Source: Croceimicrobium sp965279135 (GTDB lineage: Bacteria; Bacteroidota; Bacteroidia; Flavobacteriales; Schleiferiaceae). Taken from it: DNA of 64,000 bases. Under the pieces are notes generated by a model that saw nothing but the letters and a program-made list of their open reading frames with translations, was not told the DNA's origin and did not search any database. Positions 1 to 9,808 of this stretch are shown here, piece by piece. The translations under genes were made by a program, and so were the position numbers. The first letter of the stretch is position 1; every line of letters begins with the position of its first letter. The stretch covers positions 2,790,001-2,854,000 of the forward strand of contig OZ257133.1 in assembly GCA_965279135.1 (NCBI GenBank), given 5' to 3'.

Positions 1-1
1 T

Positions 2-886
2 TCCTGCAAGAGTTCCTTTCAAATCTATCGCTACACCTCAGTTAAAAGTCAGGTGAATGAAGAGGTAATTCGAATTGTAGGGCTACGCGCTCAACCTAGC
101 CATATTCGGGTTAGTCCTTATGTTGATGATACCACTACCATATGGGTAGCTAGTGGAGCAGGTGTGATTTTCCGAATTGACAGCGCCGATGCTGCCGGCA
201 ACGAAATTCTAACTGAAATTACCGGATCGAATTTCCCTGCAGGTTATATCTCTTGTATTGAAGTAGGTGATAGTGAAGATGAATTGATCGCTACTTTCTC
301 CAATTATGGTATACCATCCGTATTCTACACCAATGACGGCGGTCAGAGCTGGGTAGACAAAGAAGGTGATTTACCGGATATGCCAGTACGTTGGGTGTTA
401 CGAAACCCCAGAGACAAAAACAATGTAATCTTAGCCACGGAACTAGGGGTATGGGAAACACATAACTTTATGGATGCGACGCCAAATTGGAATCCAGCTA
501 ACAGTGGCTTAGCGAATGTAAGGATAGATATGCTCCAGCTAAGAGAGAGCGACTACACCATAATGGCGGCTACGCACGGAAGAGGTGTTTATACCTCACA
601 ATTTCAGGGTGGATTGGATTTAGAAGAAGCCCAGAGTTTAAAATCTGAAATTCAACTTTCCGTTTATCCAAATCCTATTGCAAGCCAATTCCAAATGGAC
701 TTTGACCAGGAAGGAATATGGGAATTACAACTATTTGACCTTCAAGGGAAATTAGTGTGGCAAGACCGTTGGTCGGATGAAGCTAAAGACCGAAACTATC
801 AAATTGGGCATTTGGCAAAAGGGCAATATCTTTTGAACATCCGCAAAGGTTCAACCGTCCTCAAGGAGCAATTATTATTGAAGTAA
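2..886 (+). CDS. T9SS-secreted beta-propeller (BNR/Asp-box) protein, 5' end outside window
   Basis: The frame is open from the first bases of the window, so the N-terminus is missing; the GTG at 53 is only an internal codon. The visible part carries an Asp-box-like motif (TNDGGQSW, near 330-355) and short repeats of the kind found in sialidase/VPS10-type beta-propellers (NVILATELGVWET, IMAATHGRGVY). The last ~75 residues are a type A T9SS sorting domain: SVYPNPIASQF, then LFDLQGKLVW, then the G-x-Y-x-L strand and a final KEQLLLK. This implies export through the outer membrane and surface attachment or release. No catalytic residues can be assigned in the fragment, so the substrate is unknown. 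It stands alone upstream of an XRE gene in the same orientation. Confidence 0.8.
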   Translation, partial: SCKSSFQIYRYTSVKSQVNEEVIRIVGLRAQPSHIRVSPYVDDTTTIWVASGAGVIFRIDSADAAGNEILTEITGSNFPAGYISCIEVGDSEDELIATFSNYGIPSVFYTNDGGQSWVDKEGDLPDMPVRWVLRNPRDKNNVILATELGVWETHNFMDATPNWNPANSGLANVRIDMLQLRESDYTIMAATHGRGVYTSQFQGGLDLEEAQSLKSEIQLSVYPNPIASQFQMDFDQEGIWELQLFDLQGKLVWQDRWSDEAKDRNYQIGHLAKGQYLLNIRKGSTVLKEQLLLK

Positions 887-1030
887 TCCCAGACCGGATA
901 TAAAGAGCTTTTTCAGATAGTTGCTAGTCATATTCTGACTGTGTGTAGGCTATCGTTTTACAGAATATGTGAACCAGGTTTACAGCAAGACGAAAAAGGA
1001 AATTGTTCCTTTGGGATAAGCTGGAAGAAG

Positions 1031-1393
1031 ATGAATTCGCAAGAAATCTGCAAAAGGATACGAAGTGTTCGGGAAATTCGCCATATCAAGCAATCAGAAA
1101 TGGCAGAGCACCTTGGTTTAAGCCAAAGCTCTTATGCTAAAATTGAAAACGGGGCCACTAAGCTTTCCTTAGATCGCTTTTTACAAATTGCCAAATACCT
1201 GGATACAGACCCCGATTTCTATTTCCGCGAAATCCCGAAACCTGCATCCAAAAAGTTCAAACCCTACAAACAAGAGTGGGATCCACGAAAATCACAATGG
1301 GAAGAACACCTCAGCCATCACTTATATGTTGTGGCCAAGCAAAACGAAGAGCTTGTTGAGCTTTTAGATGGAATAAACCCCCGTAGCGCCTAA
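1031..1393 (+). CDS. XRE-family HTH transcriptional regulator
   Basis: A 120-residue protein with a Cro/C1-type helix-turn-helix at about residues 8-62 (RSVREIRHIKQSEMAEHLGL, then SQSSYAKIENG). The C-terminal half is charged and probably helical (oligomerisation). The start at 1031 is chosen because the HTH begins there as in other family members; an in-frame ATG at 941 would add 30 residues with no regulator-like character. A small perfect dyad (AAAGGAA-N4-TTCCTTT, 995-1012) lies just upstream and could be an autoregulatory operator (inference). The TAA stop shares CTAA with the stop of convergent purQ. The target is not evident. It resembles the second XRE gene at 13048 in its HTH (SxSxYxKIE and a following LSLxR segment). 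Confidence 0.85.
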   Translation: MNSQEICKRIRSVREIRHIKQSEMAEHLGLSQSSYAKIENGATKLSLDRFLQIAKYLDTDPDFYFREIPKPASKKFKPYKQEWDPRKSQWEEHLSHHLYVVAKQNEELVELLDGINPRSA

Positions 1394-2085
1394 GCTTCTA
1401 CACTAAGATTCTGAAAGAGACTTTCGAAAATTAAACGCCCATCTTCATTACCTAAGTTGGCATCTGAAGCTCGCTCAGGATGAGGCATCATTCCAAATAC
1501 ATTCTTTGTGGCATTGCAAACCCCAGCAATATTGTCCAAAGAACCATTGACATTCGCAGAGGCATCAATACTGCCATCCGCATTGGCGTATCTAAAAATT
1601 ACCTGGTCATTAGCCAATATTTCCTGATGTGTTTGATCGTCTGCATGATAACGACCCTCTCCATGAGCTACAGGAATTTTATACACGCGATCCGGACTTA
1701 GAGAGGCACTAATCGCAGCTGAATTAGAAGAAGCTTTCAAATAAACATTCTTGCAAATGAAGTTATGGCTGGTATTGTGAAGCAATGTACCGGGAAGTAA
1801 TCCGCTTTCGCATAGTACCTGAAAGCCATTACATACGCCTAAAACAAAACCTCCATTATTAGCAAACTCTATCACCTGCTCCATGATGGGAGAAAATCTA
1901 GCAATAGCTCCGCTCCTTAAATAATCTCCATATGAAAAGCCACCAGGGAGCACCACCATTTCTACAGACTGCAGATCATGACTTTTATGCCATAATTCTA
2001 GCACCTCATGACCCATCTTCTGAAGAGTATAAATCATGTCTTGATCGCAATTACTACCTGGAAATATTACCACTCCGATTTTCAT
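1390..2085 (-). CDS. purQ: Phosphoribosylformylglycinamidine synthase, glutaminase subunit PurQ
   Basis: Glutamine amidotransferase subunit of FGAM synthase, which supplies ammonia to PurL in step four of purine synthesis in the cytoplasm. The 231-residue length matches the small PurQ subunit of the three-part PurS/PurQ/PurL enzyme. The class I amidotransferase triad is visible: nucleophile Cys85 in GVCNGFQ and His202/Glu204 in MMPHPER. The N-terminus MKIGVVIFPGSNCD is typical, so the ATG at 2085 is preferred over one three codons upstream at 2094. It is separate from other pur genes here. The gene ends in TAG inside a CTAA overlap with the convergent XRE gene, leaving no room for an intergenic terminator. 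Confidence 0.96.
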   Translation of the reverse strand: MKIGVVIFPGSNCDQDMIYTLQKMGHEVLELWHKSHDLQSVEMVVLPGGFSYGDYLRSGAIARFSPIMEQVIEFANNGGFVLGVCNGFQVLCESGLLPGTLLHNTSHNFICKNVYLKASSNSAAISASLSPDRVYKIPVAHGEGRYHADDQTHQEILANDQVIFRYANADGSIDASANVNGSLDNIAGVCNATKNVFGMMPHPERASDANLGNEDGRLIFESLFQNLSVEA

Positions 2086-2124
2086 GCTTCTCATTTTAGA
2101 GCTGCAAAAATACGAAGGATAATT

Positions 2125-3612
2125 TCACTCTGGATTATTGATCAAAGCCTTTAATTGTTTCTGAGCTTGTAAATCCGCATAATTCCAGGAGGCATAACCT
2201 TCCCGTCCTTGTTTACTTAAAAAACTCTCACTAAGCTCATCGAGTCTTTTTTGAAAATCGGCGATATCTGAGTAGTAAATCCAACGTTCTTCATTTCCGT
2301 TATGCGCATTTATCTGGGCTTCGATTCGATCAAGATTGGCATAAAGATCAGGATAGACCCTAGGGTGCAAGCGCAGATAATTATCAACGTCAATTTCATT
2401 TATCCTTCCATGCTGCAAATTGTATCGCGCAATGCTTCCATCCCAGTCCCAGACGCTCATCGCTCCAAGCAGGAGCATGACAAACAAGGATACATTGCGA
2501 AAAACATAAGCATGACTGCGCTGCTCTCCAACCTTTTTATATAATAAGACCAGACCAAACAAGACAATGCTAATGATGGTGATTACGATTATCCGCCCGT
2601 TTGCTAAACCATGAAAGTCAATATAGTAGTATGTCCGAAGTAAAACAGAAATAGCAAGAATCGCATTTTGTATAATCCAAATCCTGCTTAACAGTTTCAG
2701 CACTCGATTCTTAGGATAAAAGTTCAGATTGTAACGAAAGTAGTAGAAGACAACTGTTGCAGCCAATATGAGGGTAGCGATCAGATACGCCACCCCTTCA
2801 TGCAAAAACTCTTTTAAACTGAAGCCTTTAGGCATTTCAAAACCGAACCAATACCATCGAATATCAATCAGGTTAACGATTAGGAGCAAGATGTTTAAGG
2901 AGCTGAAGACCATTAATGCCATTCGATATTCTCTACGTAAGGCCACAATACGAAAGCTTCTTTTAAAACCCCGTTTCCGTCCGCGTTTCAGAAAATCACC
3001 AGCCCGAAAGCTTAAAGGCCATGATTTGTTGCGCAATAGGACGGAGCGAACTAAGGTCAACCCAAGCAAAAGGAACCAAAACAATTCCCAGGAGAAGTCT
3101 TTGAAAAGTCGGGTTAAAAACGTGGTGAAACCATTACTCCAATCTTTGAAAATTGGATTCCCCGCCCGAAATAGTGCGAAAAACACTAAAAAAATCACCA
3201 ATGGAAGAATCACCAATCGCAATACGGAATAAGCACCACCTACCGGTCCTTTAGCTCCGACTGCCATTCCGGGTAGAAGAGGTTGACGCACATTGAAAAT
3301 GCGAATGAAGCCATGCACAAAGTGTTCACTTACACTGAGTTTGGGACCCCAGATAAAACTGAGGTATGCCACATTTATCAAAATAAAGCTAGTAATGCTC
3401 AAAGCTGAGTTTAGATAAATCAGTCCAAAAGCACTGAGCAGAAAAGCCAGAACGTAAGACCATTCGCCCTCCCTAAGACGAAATTGTTCTTGAAATATTC
3501 TGGAGCTTAAATGAAGTAAAAGTGCAAACCCTATCAGGTTGAAGCCAAAACCTTCTCGCCAGAAAAAGAGATAGAATAACAGCCATAGAAATAAAAAAAT
3601 CGCGTTCCTCAT
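2125..3612 (-). CDS. Polytopic inner-membrane protein, DUF4173/DUF4153-like
   Basis: A 495-residue protein with roughly nine to eleven hydrophobic segments over the first ~400 residues, followed by a hydrophilic C-terminal region of ~100 residues with helical character (segment around YLRLHPRVYPDLYANLDRIE). The pattern, including RAGNPIFKDWS after a hydrophobic segment, resembles DUF4173-type membrane proteins, a family of unknown function; I could not confirm the family by search. It is encoded upstream of purQ on the same strand with 39 bases between them, so co-transcription is possible but no functional link is evident. No active-site motif was seen. Confidence 0.65.
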   Translation of the reverse strand: MRNAIFLFLWLLFYLFFWREGFGFNLIGFALLLHLSSRIFQEQFRLREGEWSYVLAFLLSAFGLIYLNSALSITSFILINVAYLSFIWGPKLSVSEHFVHGFIRIFNVRQPLLPGMAVGAKGPVGGAYSVLRLVILPLVIFLVFFALFRAGNPIFKDWSNGFTTFLTRLFKDFSWELFWFLLLGLTLVRSVLLRNKSWPLSFRAGDFLKRGRKRGFKRSFRIVALRREYRMALMVFSSLNILLLIVNLIDIRWYWFGFEMPKGFSLKEFLHEGVAYLIATLILAATVVFYYFRYNLNFYPKNRVLKLLSRIWIIQNAILAISVLLRTYYYIDFHGLANGRIIVITIISIVLFGLVLLYKKVGEQRSHAYVFRNVSLFVMLLLGAMSVWDWDGSIARYNLQHGRINEIDVDNYLRLHPRVYPDLYANLDRIEAQINAHNGNEERWIYYSDIADFQKRLDELSESFLSKQGREGYASWNYADLQAQKQLKALINNPE

Positions 3613-3669
3613 TTAGTTGAATTTGAAGTGGAAACGCGATTTAGTCAAGTAAATTTTCTACGAACTCAT

Positions 3670-4281
3670 TTAAGAGACCCTTTTTATGGAACAACCCAGT
3701 TCCCGAGTGTCTTTCGGATCAATCTCTTTTCCCCCTCCAAGGGCTTCAAGGGCTTTTTGTAAATACTGTTCTTCAGCTTCCTTAGAGCGGTTCTCATACT
3801 TGTCGTTTATACTTCCGCGATAAACCAATTTCATATCACCATCAAAAAGGAAAACATGTGGAGTAGTGCGGGCTCCAAATGCATCTGCAAGTTTGTGATT
3901 AGCATCTACTAAGTAAGGCATATTATAACCTGCTTCCTTAGCATGTGCCTGCATCTCCTTCATACTATCATCTCCTTCCCTTTTACGCTCGTTGCTATTT
4001 ATAAGGACCATTCCGATTTTCTCCCTATCCGCCATTTTCTTCAACCCAGGATACTGATCTTCCCAGCCTAAAACAAAAGGGCAGGTATTACAACTAAAAA
4101 TGACAAGTAGTCCATTGTCCTGCTTTAAATCATCAAGACTGTAAGATTCTCCGCTTATATCTTCCATTTTGTAATCCGCCATAGGAGCATCCGAACCAAA
4201 AGGAAGCAATGGGCGATCCCCTTTAAAGGAAGACAAAGCAAATACACTAAGTACGGTGAGTAAAAGAGGCCAATTTTTCAT
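3670..4281 (-). CDS. Exported thioredoxin-fold (redoxin family) protein
   Basis: A 203-residue protein with an N-terminal signal peptide (MKNWPLLLTVLSVFALSSFKG). The thioredoxin fold shows a CxxC pair, Cys64 and Cys67 in FSCNTCPF, and the cis-proline loop at Pro141 (ARTTPHVF). The C-terminal GCSIKR motif is shared with the redoxin/AhpC-TSA-like 'thioredoxin family protein' group of Bacteroidota (from memory, unsearched). The likely role is thiol redox chemistry in the periplasm. The ATG at 4281 is chosen because it starts the signal peptide; upstream in-frame codons to 4386 lack such character. It lies 57 bases upstream of the membrane-protein gene and downstream of the histidine kinase gene, all on the minus strand. 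The partner protein is unknown. Confidence 0.85.
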   Translation of the reverse strand: MKNWPLLLTVLSVFALSSFKGDRPLLPFGSDAPMADYKMEDISGESYSLDDLKQDNGLLVIFSCNTCPFVLGWEDQYPGLKKMADREKIGMVLINSNERKREGDDSMKEMQAHAKEAGYNMPYLVDANHKLADAFGARTTPHVFLFDGDMKLVYRGSINDKYENRSKEAEEQYLQKALEALGGGKEIDPKDTRELGCSIKRVS

Positions 4282-4391
4282 ATCGAGGGTTTTACATTTC
4301 GAATCCCAAAATAAGGATTCTGGTTTGAGATTAAAATTGAAAAAGCAACCGTGGGAGGTCAGGATTGTTCCATGAACTATAAACACAGACT

Positions 4392-7300
4392 CTATTCCGA
4401 TTCAACAGTATTGAGTAATAATATCACTTCAAAACCAAAATTACTGTTCTTTAAATTGAGCTTGCCTTCCATTTGTAGAACTAGTTCCCTCACCATCATT
4501 AATCCTAAACCTGTTCCCTGTTCTCCCCGATATCCCTTGGAACTTGCAACAGAAACTCCTTCGTTTAGTCGTTTAAGCTTTTTAGGGTTGCTTATTCCTT
4601 CTCCATCATCCGCTACTGAAATGCATACCACTCCTTTAGCAAACTCTTTAACCTTAATGCGAATCTCACGGCTACAAAACTTGATTGCATTCTGAATAAG
4701 ATTATCAAAAATGATTTCAAGAATCTTCGATGAAGCCATCACATAAAACTCCTGCTGGATGCTGGTCTCTAAACGAATCTTATAAACTTCCATTTCGGAC
4801 TGTTTTCGGCTTATAACCTTTGCCAAAGATTCACTTATCGACTTTTTCTGTAACCTATCTGAATAGGTTTCGGCCTTAATCCAATCCAGTATGCTATTAG
4901 CGGTATCGTAGGCAGACTTCGAACTGGTACTTAGCAATTCGGCCTCTGAGATTTGAGGCACTTTCTTATAGATACTTGAGGCAATATCTGACATGAATCG
5001 CAGAGGTCCTCTTATATCATGGGAGAAGACTTGAATCATTCGATTACGCATTAGGATCTCGCTTTCAAGTTTCTCCCTCGAATACTCTAACTCATCGACC
5101 GTATTAAGCAGGGAAACATTCTTGCTTGCTAAATCCGCAGTTCGTTCCCGGATAATTTCACCTAGCTTCTTTTTTTGAGCATTATTTCGCAACTGTTGCA
5201 CCCATACTATCAAACTAACCATAATGATTAGGCCGACCAGTACTAAAACATAAAACAGGCTGGTTTCATGAAACCTTGGTCCAACCGAAAAATTTATTAA
5301 GGTTTGAAATCGCAGTTCTGAAGAGGCTCCAGGTCTAAATAGTTCAAGGCTATATTCCTCCGAGCTTGGTAATCGATCAAAGCTTATTCCTTTCTCAAAA
5401 TCAACAGGATACCATTCTTCGCTTATTTCCGGAATTCGATAAAAAACCATCGCATTTTTAGGATCTCCATAAAATGCATTCTCAAGCCTAAGATTGATTC
5501 TCTCAAACCGTGGATCCAATGGCACTCGGAAGTCTAACAAAGAATCTCTTTCATTATAGGTGATGTTATCGATAAATATAAAAGGCTGAGGCCTGGTTAG
5601 ATCCTCCTTAAAGTCTGGTCTCAAAACACTTATGCAAGCGAGATTAGGCATCACGAGTGATCCAGACTCCATTTCTAAAAACCTACCATTATTAAACTCC
5701 AGATAGTCCAGACCCTCTCTCGATCCGAAGGCATAAAACTGAAATCTAGGAAGCTCACCTCTAAGGAAGCTCAGGAGAGCCTCTTTATCACTTAGAAATA
5801 GTCCCTGATTGGTAGTCCAGAGTAACTGCTCGCCTAATTCCAGGGTTGAATGTGCAGCCTTGAAAGCCGGGTAATCGCTCAATTCTAGTTTTTCCCAAGC
5901 TTGATTCTCTCTTCGATAAAACAAACCATGTCCGTAGGTTGTAATCAACTCATATTCTTTAAGTTTAAAACAGCTTCGAATTTCAAATTCCTCAGTTTCG
6001 GAAACCCTTACCAACTCATATTTCCCAGAGTTGAGATAGTATTTCAGATAACTGGATTTATAGCCATAAGGCATCCATAGAACAGAATCCCCTAGATTGA
6101 ATATCCTTGATGGAAAGCTTACCTCCCTCAAGTCTTCATCAGACAAGGGAGTTACTAACTTCAACCCATTCTTGGTCCATTTACAAAACCCTCTGTTTGA
6201 AACAAATAGATATAGACTAGTATCAACACGTATTCCGCAGCGTGGAAAGGCTGTATCCCATGAAAAATCAGCCTTAACAGGATTGGTCCGGTAGGTTTCC
6301 AAGTCGAGTTCGTATAACTCGGGTCGGTATTGTTTCCTAACCAGTACTTTCTTGTTTGGATTGGATTCAGCGTAAATAATGGAGTTGAAACTCCTGTACA
6401 AATCACCGCAGTCTAATCCCTCTTTGGTAAAAAGAGCTCCCTTATTCGTTAATACTGAGTCTTTGCCAATTTCCGCTAGATTTTCATTGCTTAATCCAAT
6501 GGCGCAACTTCCTTCATTAAAAACTTGAGTTAGGACCTTGGGGCTTAGAATCAACAAGCCATTCCTGCGAGTACCTAGAAAAAGTTCAGAAGAGTAATGG
6601 GATTTTTGGATTACTGAATATTGATAATTAGGTAAATCCTTTGCAATTAGCTTAAGGGTTAAGCTCCCCGGGAATTCAACGTCTAATTGATAGAGTTTCC
6701 CGTGTCTGAATAAGTAGGCAAGAGTATCACTAGCCTTCCATAAAAATGAGTGTTCGTTGCTTTGTTCCCTCCATGACTCATCGGTTTTAAGCAGGCTTGA
6801 ATATCCCAGGGTATCTATACTAGTACCCACCAAGCTTAGAACTATACCGTTGGGTTCAATTACAAATGTCGAGCCTGATAAAGAGAAAGTATGGTGAAGA
6901 GAATAAGGTGTCCTGGAAAGGGCTAGTCTCTTAGGCTCTTCAGCCTCATGGTAATAGTAAAGACATGAATTAAACTCTAATGAGTCCTGAAGGTAGTCGT
7001 GATAAAGCTCCTCGGGGCTGGGCATGTAAAAAAAAGGAACCGGCATCTCTTGAAAACCAAAGTCCTTATAGGGAACTACAATACCGTGATGGCCCCAGGT
7101 ATAGTCCTTAAGGGGTTCAAAGGTATCCAATGTCCTTTCATCATCGCTTAACCTTACCTTCCATACATTGGTATGACCAGCACCTCTAATAAGCACCTCA
7201 CCTCCTGGAAATCTATGAAAGCCTAAGGCTCGATCAAAAAACAACTTAGGTTCATTTTCCGAGGTGAAAACGACAATGTTTCGACCAGAATAGCGCACTA

Positions 7301-7532
7301 GCCCCTGCTGGGTTGCAATCCATAATAAACCCTCAGGGCTTAGGTGTAAATCTGAAATATCATTCTGAAGTAAGCCATTCTTGCCGTTAAGAAACCTCAT
7401 GTGATATTCGGGGGGATTAGAAATTGTATCTATTACTAATTTCTGAGCGGAAAGGTTAAGGGTAAAGAGGTAAAGAAGAAACAGCCTGGTTAAAATGTTT
7501 AGACAAATGGCCTTTGAAGGAATAAGATACAT
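4392..7532 (-). CDS. Sensor histidine kinase with large periplasmic beta-propeller sensor
   Basis: A 1046-residue membrane kinase. Order: signal peptide (1-29), a long periplasmic region to ~750 with propeller-like repeats (LHLSPEGLLWIATQQGLVRY, LWTTNQGLFLSD) and a Y_Y_Y-like module at ~650-745, a transmembrane helix at ~757-777, a coiled-coil linker, the phospho-acceptor His838 in FSHDIRGPL, and a C-terminal HATPase domain with DDGEGIS and TGLGL. The layout is that of hybrid two-component sensors of Bacteroidota, but there is no receiver and no DNA-binding domain after the ATPase, so a separate response regulator is needed and none lies next to it. The ligand is unknown. It is ~36 kb from the glucan locus and there is no basis to link the two. 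Confidence 0.88.
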   Translation of the reverse strand: MYLIPSKAICLNILTRLFLLYLFTLNLSAQKLVIDTISNPPEYHMRFLNGKNGLLQNDISDLHLSPEGLLWIATQQGLVRYSGRNIVVFTSENEPKLFFDRALGFHRFPGGEVLIRGAGHTNVWKVRLSDDERTLDTFEPLKDYTWGHHGIVVPYKDFGFQEMPVPFFYMPSPEELYHDYLQDSLEFNSCLYYYHEAEEPKRLALSRTPYSLHHTFSLSGSTFVIEPNGIVLSLVGTSIDTLGYSSLLKTDESWREQSNEHSFLWKASDTLAYLFRHGKLYQLDVEFPGSLTLKLIAKDLPNYQYSVIQKSHYSSELFLGTRRNGLLILSPKVLTQVFNEGSCAIGLSNENLAEIGKDSVLTNKGALFTKEGLDCGDLYRSFNSIIYAESNPNKKVLVRKQYRPELYELDLETYRTNPVKADFSWDTAFPRCGIRVDTSLYLFVSNRGFCKWTKNGLKLVTPLSDEDLREVSFPSRIFNLGDSVLWMPYGYKSSYLKYYLNSGKYELVRVSETEEFEIRSCFKLKEYELITTYGHGLFYRRENQAWEKLELSDYPAFKAAHSTLELGEQLLWTTNQGLFLSDKEALLSFLRGELPRFQFYAFGSREGLDYLEFNNGRFLEMESGSLVMPNLACISVLRPDFKEDLTRPQPFIFIDNITYNERDSLLDFRVPLDPRFERINLRLENAFYGDPKNAMVFYRIPEISEEWYPVDFEKGISFDRLPSSEEYSLELFRPGASSELRFQTLINFSVGPRFHETSLFYVLVLVGLIIMVSLIVWVQQLRNNAQKKKLGEIIRERTADLASKNVSLLNTVDELEYSREKLESEILMRNRMIQVFSHDIRGPLRFMSDIASSIYKKVPQISEAELLSTSSKSAYDTANSILDWIKAETYSDRLQKKSISESLAKVISRKQSEMEVYKIRLETSIQQEFYVMASSKILEIIFDNLIQNAIKFCSREIRIKVKEFAKGVVCISVADDGEGISNPKKLKRLNEGVSVASSKGYRGEQGTGLGLMMVRELVLQMEGKLNLKNSNFGFEVILLLNTVESE

Positions 7533-7692
7533 GAGGGTAATTGTGATCTAAATTTAAGCCTTTGAGCACTAAGACATCTGATAATAAAAGACTTGAAATC
7601 TTGCTAATAGGGACAAAAGGGCTAAATATTTATATCAGCGTCGGATGGTTCGTAACTATTTCGTCCAGCTCATCTTGGGTTAAAGAGAATTG

Positions 7693-7719
7693 AAAAAAAC
7701 CAGGTTCCGAAGAACCTGG
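7693..7719 (-). terminator. Rho-independent terminator of the 7793-9643 gene
   Basis: Read on the minus strand, a perfect 8-bp stem (CCAGGTTC / GAACCTGG) with a TTCG tetraloop is followed by seven T. It sits 74 bases after the stop codon of the upstream minus-strand gene. Confidence 0.85.
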
Positions 7720-7792
7720 CTTCCTGAACTAGCCAATTGGCTTAGGATTGACCTTGACACTAGAAGATTAAAATGAAAAGCAAGCCTATTGA

Positions 7793-9643
7793 CTAATTCA
7801 CCCACACGCGCCGGCTGAAACGAAAACCGGAGCCTGAAGAAGTTACCTCGAGGATATAAAAGGAATTGCAAAGCTGAGAAGGAAGCAACAATTCAGACTG
7901 TTGTCCAGAATTTAAGTCTGGTGCATGGTGCCAATGCAATTTCCCACTTAAATCGAGCAGTCTGAATTGATAACTTCCGGCTAGGTTGGCTTTGATGTAA
8001 ACTTTCCTTCCTATTGCTTCCTGCCAAATCTCTAGTTCATCTGTACTTTCTGAAACTATTTGATCGCCATCGCTCATTCCAGCAAGTCCTATATGCAGCA
8101 GAAACCTTTGCACCATTGAAGTATCGTGACTAAATACATAAGCTCCAGAATTAAGGTCATGCATTTTTTGCTTTAAAAGGTCCTCCAAATGAACTTCATA
8201 AAAGTTCTGCAGATAATCGAGGTTGAGTGAAATCTCAAACTGATTGCCGTGATCAGCTGTTTTATAACCAATGTTTATGGTTTTTCTATACAAGTAACCC
8301 GGACCATAATCGATGGCGTTGTTCGCTAATACTTGTCCCTGATGCTCTGAAAAAATACTTGGTTTATTGGGATGATTAAAAATCTTGTGTGCATCCCAAT
8401 TGGGATCAAAACCATCCGTTGCACCATTTATAAAGGCAAGTAAGGTGTAATCCAAACTGGTGCTATCAGCAATAGCTTTTGTTTCTAAAATCAGCCTTTC
8501 AAAACCATGCTGCGTTTTATAAAAGGTAGGGGCTGAACTGCTTACAAAGGCACTGGTGGATAAATCCCAATTATGAGTTTGGGGCCCGCTTCCCAGGCCA
8601 GATTTCTGTTGAACCCAGAAACCCTGTAAGGGAGCTATATTATGATCCTCAATACCGGCTGGGCTATAGGCGATATAGGAGCCTTGATTTAAATCCCAAG
8701 TATAAAAGGCATCATTAATGGTGGAGCTGGAAGTGCTTTGCAGCATTAATTCCTTAAAATCCAAAGCACAATTAAAAGGGTTTCCAATAAGATTCCAGCC
8801 CTCTTGTTGGAGAGGGTCAGTGAACTGGTTCCATACCGGATTTGCTGTATAATTAGTGTTAAAGCTTGCAGTACTGGAAGGAACCCCTGACAATTCAAGA
8901 ATATAGGGTCCCGGTGAACTTTGAACACCCACATCGAAGGCTCCGTTAGCTCCGTAATAGACCGCATATCCCTCTCCTAAATCTAAATTCTCAGTACCAT
9001 TCGGAATGTTAGTCCATTGCCCAAGGGATGCATCCCAAGAATACATATTCTGGACGTTGGGGTCTTTATCAGATCCTACCAAACCAAACTGAGAAGCCTG
9101 AATGTTATCAAAAGGGCTGGTGAAATTATGCCAACCATCACCACTGAAATACTGTTGCTGTTTGACTACCCCGGCACCGGAAAAAGAAAGAAATTTAAGC
9201 TGACTATAACCTGTTTGATCCGCCTGCAGAAACACCGCTGTATTGTTCAAAGAATTATTGGTGAGCATGCCAGTAATCTCTAGGGCATCGCCTGGATCCA
9301 GAAGTATCTGAGCCTGATCTTTCAATTCCAGACTGGCTATGGATTCAACATTCTGGTTAGCTAAGGTTAAACTGGCGGACTCCTGTAAGGTAAAACTTGA
9401 ATTTACATCTAGTTGCAGGTTTTGCGAGTTTAAAACCGTATTCTCAAGAATGAGATGTCCCGATGCATTATGTAAAAGCCCCCCTGATCCATCCGAGCTA
9501 ATCTCCACTGGAGAAGAACTAACTAAAACCGAGTTGTTCCCCATGTAAAGCGTTGTCTGTTCGGCTATGTAAAGCTGCCCATGAACTTCCATTCCATTGA
9601 AAATGAGGAAGTAGAGCATAGCGCTCGTCAAAATGTTCTTCAT
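7793..9643 (-). CDS. Large exported protein with T9SS-like tail, function unknown
   Basis: A 616-residue protein with a signal peptide ending near VHGQ. The N-terminal third is rich in S, L and N with regularly spaced short strands (LTLANQNVESIASLELKDQA), suggesting a right-handed beta-helix or adhesin-like fold. The middle has segments common in T9SS-exported Bacteroidota proteins of unknown function (GDGWHNFTSPFDN, GEGYAVYYG, GWNLIGNPF). The C-terminal ~75 residues resemble a degenerate sorting domain (FRLLDLSGKLHW, then SFYILEV, ending FSRRVWVN), without the usual YPNP start. The ATG at 9643 is used since it opens the signal peptide. It is followed by a strong terminator and separated by 165 bases from the TlpA-like gene upstream, so it is probably its own unit. 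Confidence 0.75.
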   Translation of the reverse strand: MKNILTSAMLYFLIFNGMEVHGQLYIAEQTTLYMGNNSVLVSSSPVEISSDGSGGLLHNASGHLILENTVLNSQNLQLDVNSSFTLQESASLTLANQNVESIASLELKDQAQILLDPGDALEITGMLTNNSLNNTAVFLQADQTGYSQLKFLSFSGAGVVKQQQYFSGDGWHNFTSPFDNIQASQFGLVGSDKDPNVQNMYSWDASLGQWTNIPNGTENLDLGEGYAVYYGANGAFDVGVQSSPGPYILELSGVPSSTASFNTNYTANPVWNQFTDPLQQEGWNLIGNPFNCALDFKELMLQSTSSSTINDAFYTWDLNQGSYIAYSPAGIEDHNIAPLQGFWVQQKSGLGSGPQTHNWDLSTSAFVSSSAPTFYKTQHGFERLILETKAIADSTSLDYTLLAFINGATDGFDPNWDAHKIFNHPNKPSIFSEHQGQVLANNAIDYGPGYLYRKTINIGYKTADHGNQFEISLNLDYLQNFYEVHLEDLLKQKMHDLNSGAYVFSHDTSMVQRFLLHIGLAGMSDGDQIVSESTDELEIWQEAIGRKVYIKANLAGSYQFRLLDLSGKLHWHHAPDLNSGQQSELLLPSQLCNSFYILEVTSSGSGFRFSRRVWVN

Positions 9644-9808
9644 GGAGGTACTGACTTTAAGTTTGATCATTTTTAACAACTGCAATTACCGAAGTGCTTA
9701 GCAACCATTGAAATCAGATAAGGCATCCCATGTACACTTACAAGAGCATTTAAGCACCAAACTGAATACTCGATGCCCAGAACTAGAGGTCTTGTTCAAC
9801 TAGGATGA

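Noticed and set aside
53..886. GTG at 53 as true start of the first gene
   Set aside because: The frame is open to the window edge and there is no signal peptide, while the protein has a T9SS tail that requires one.
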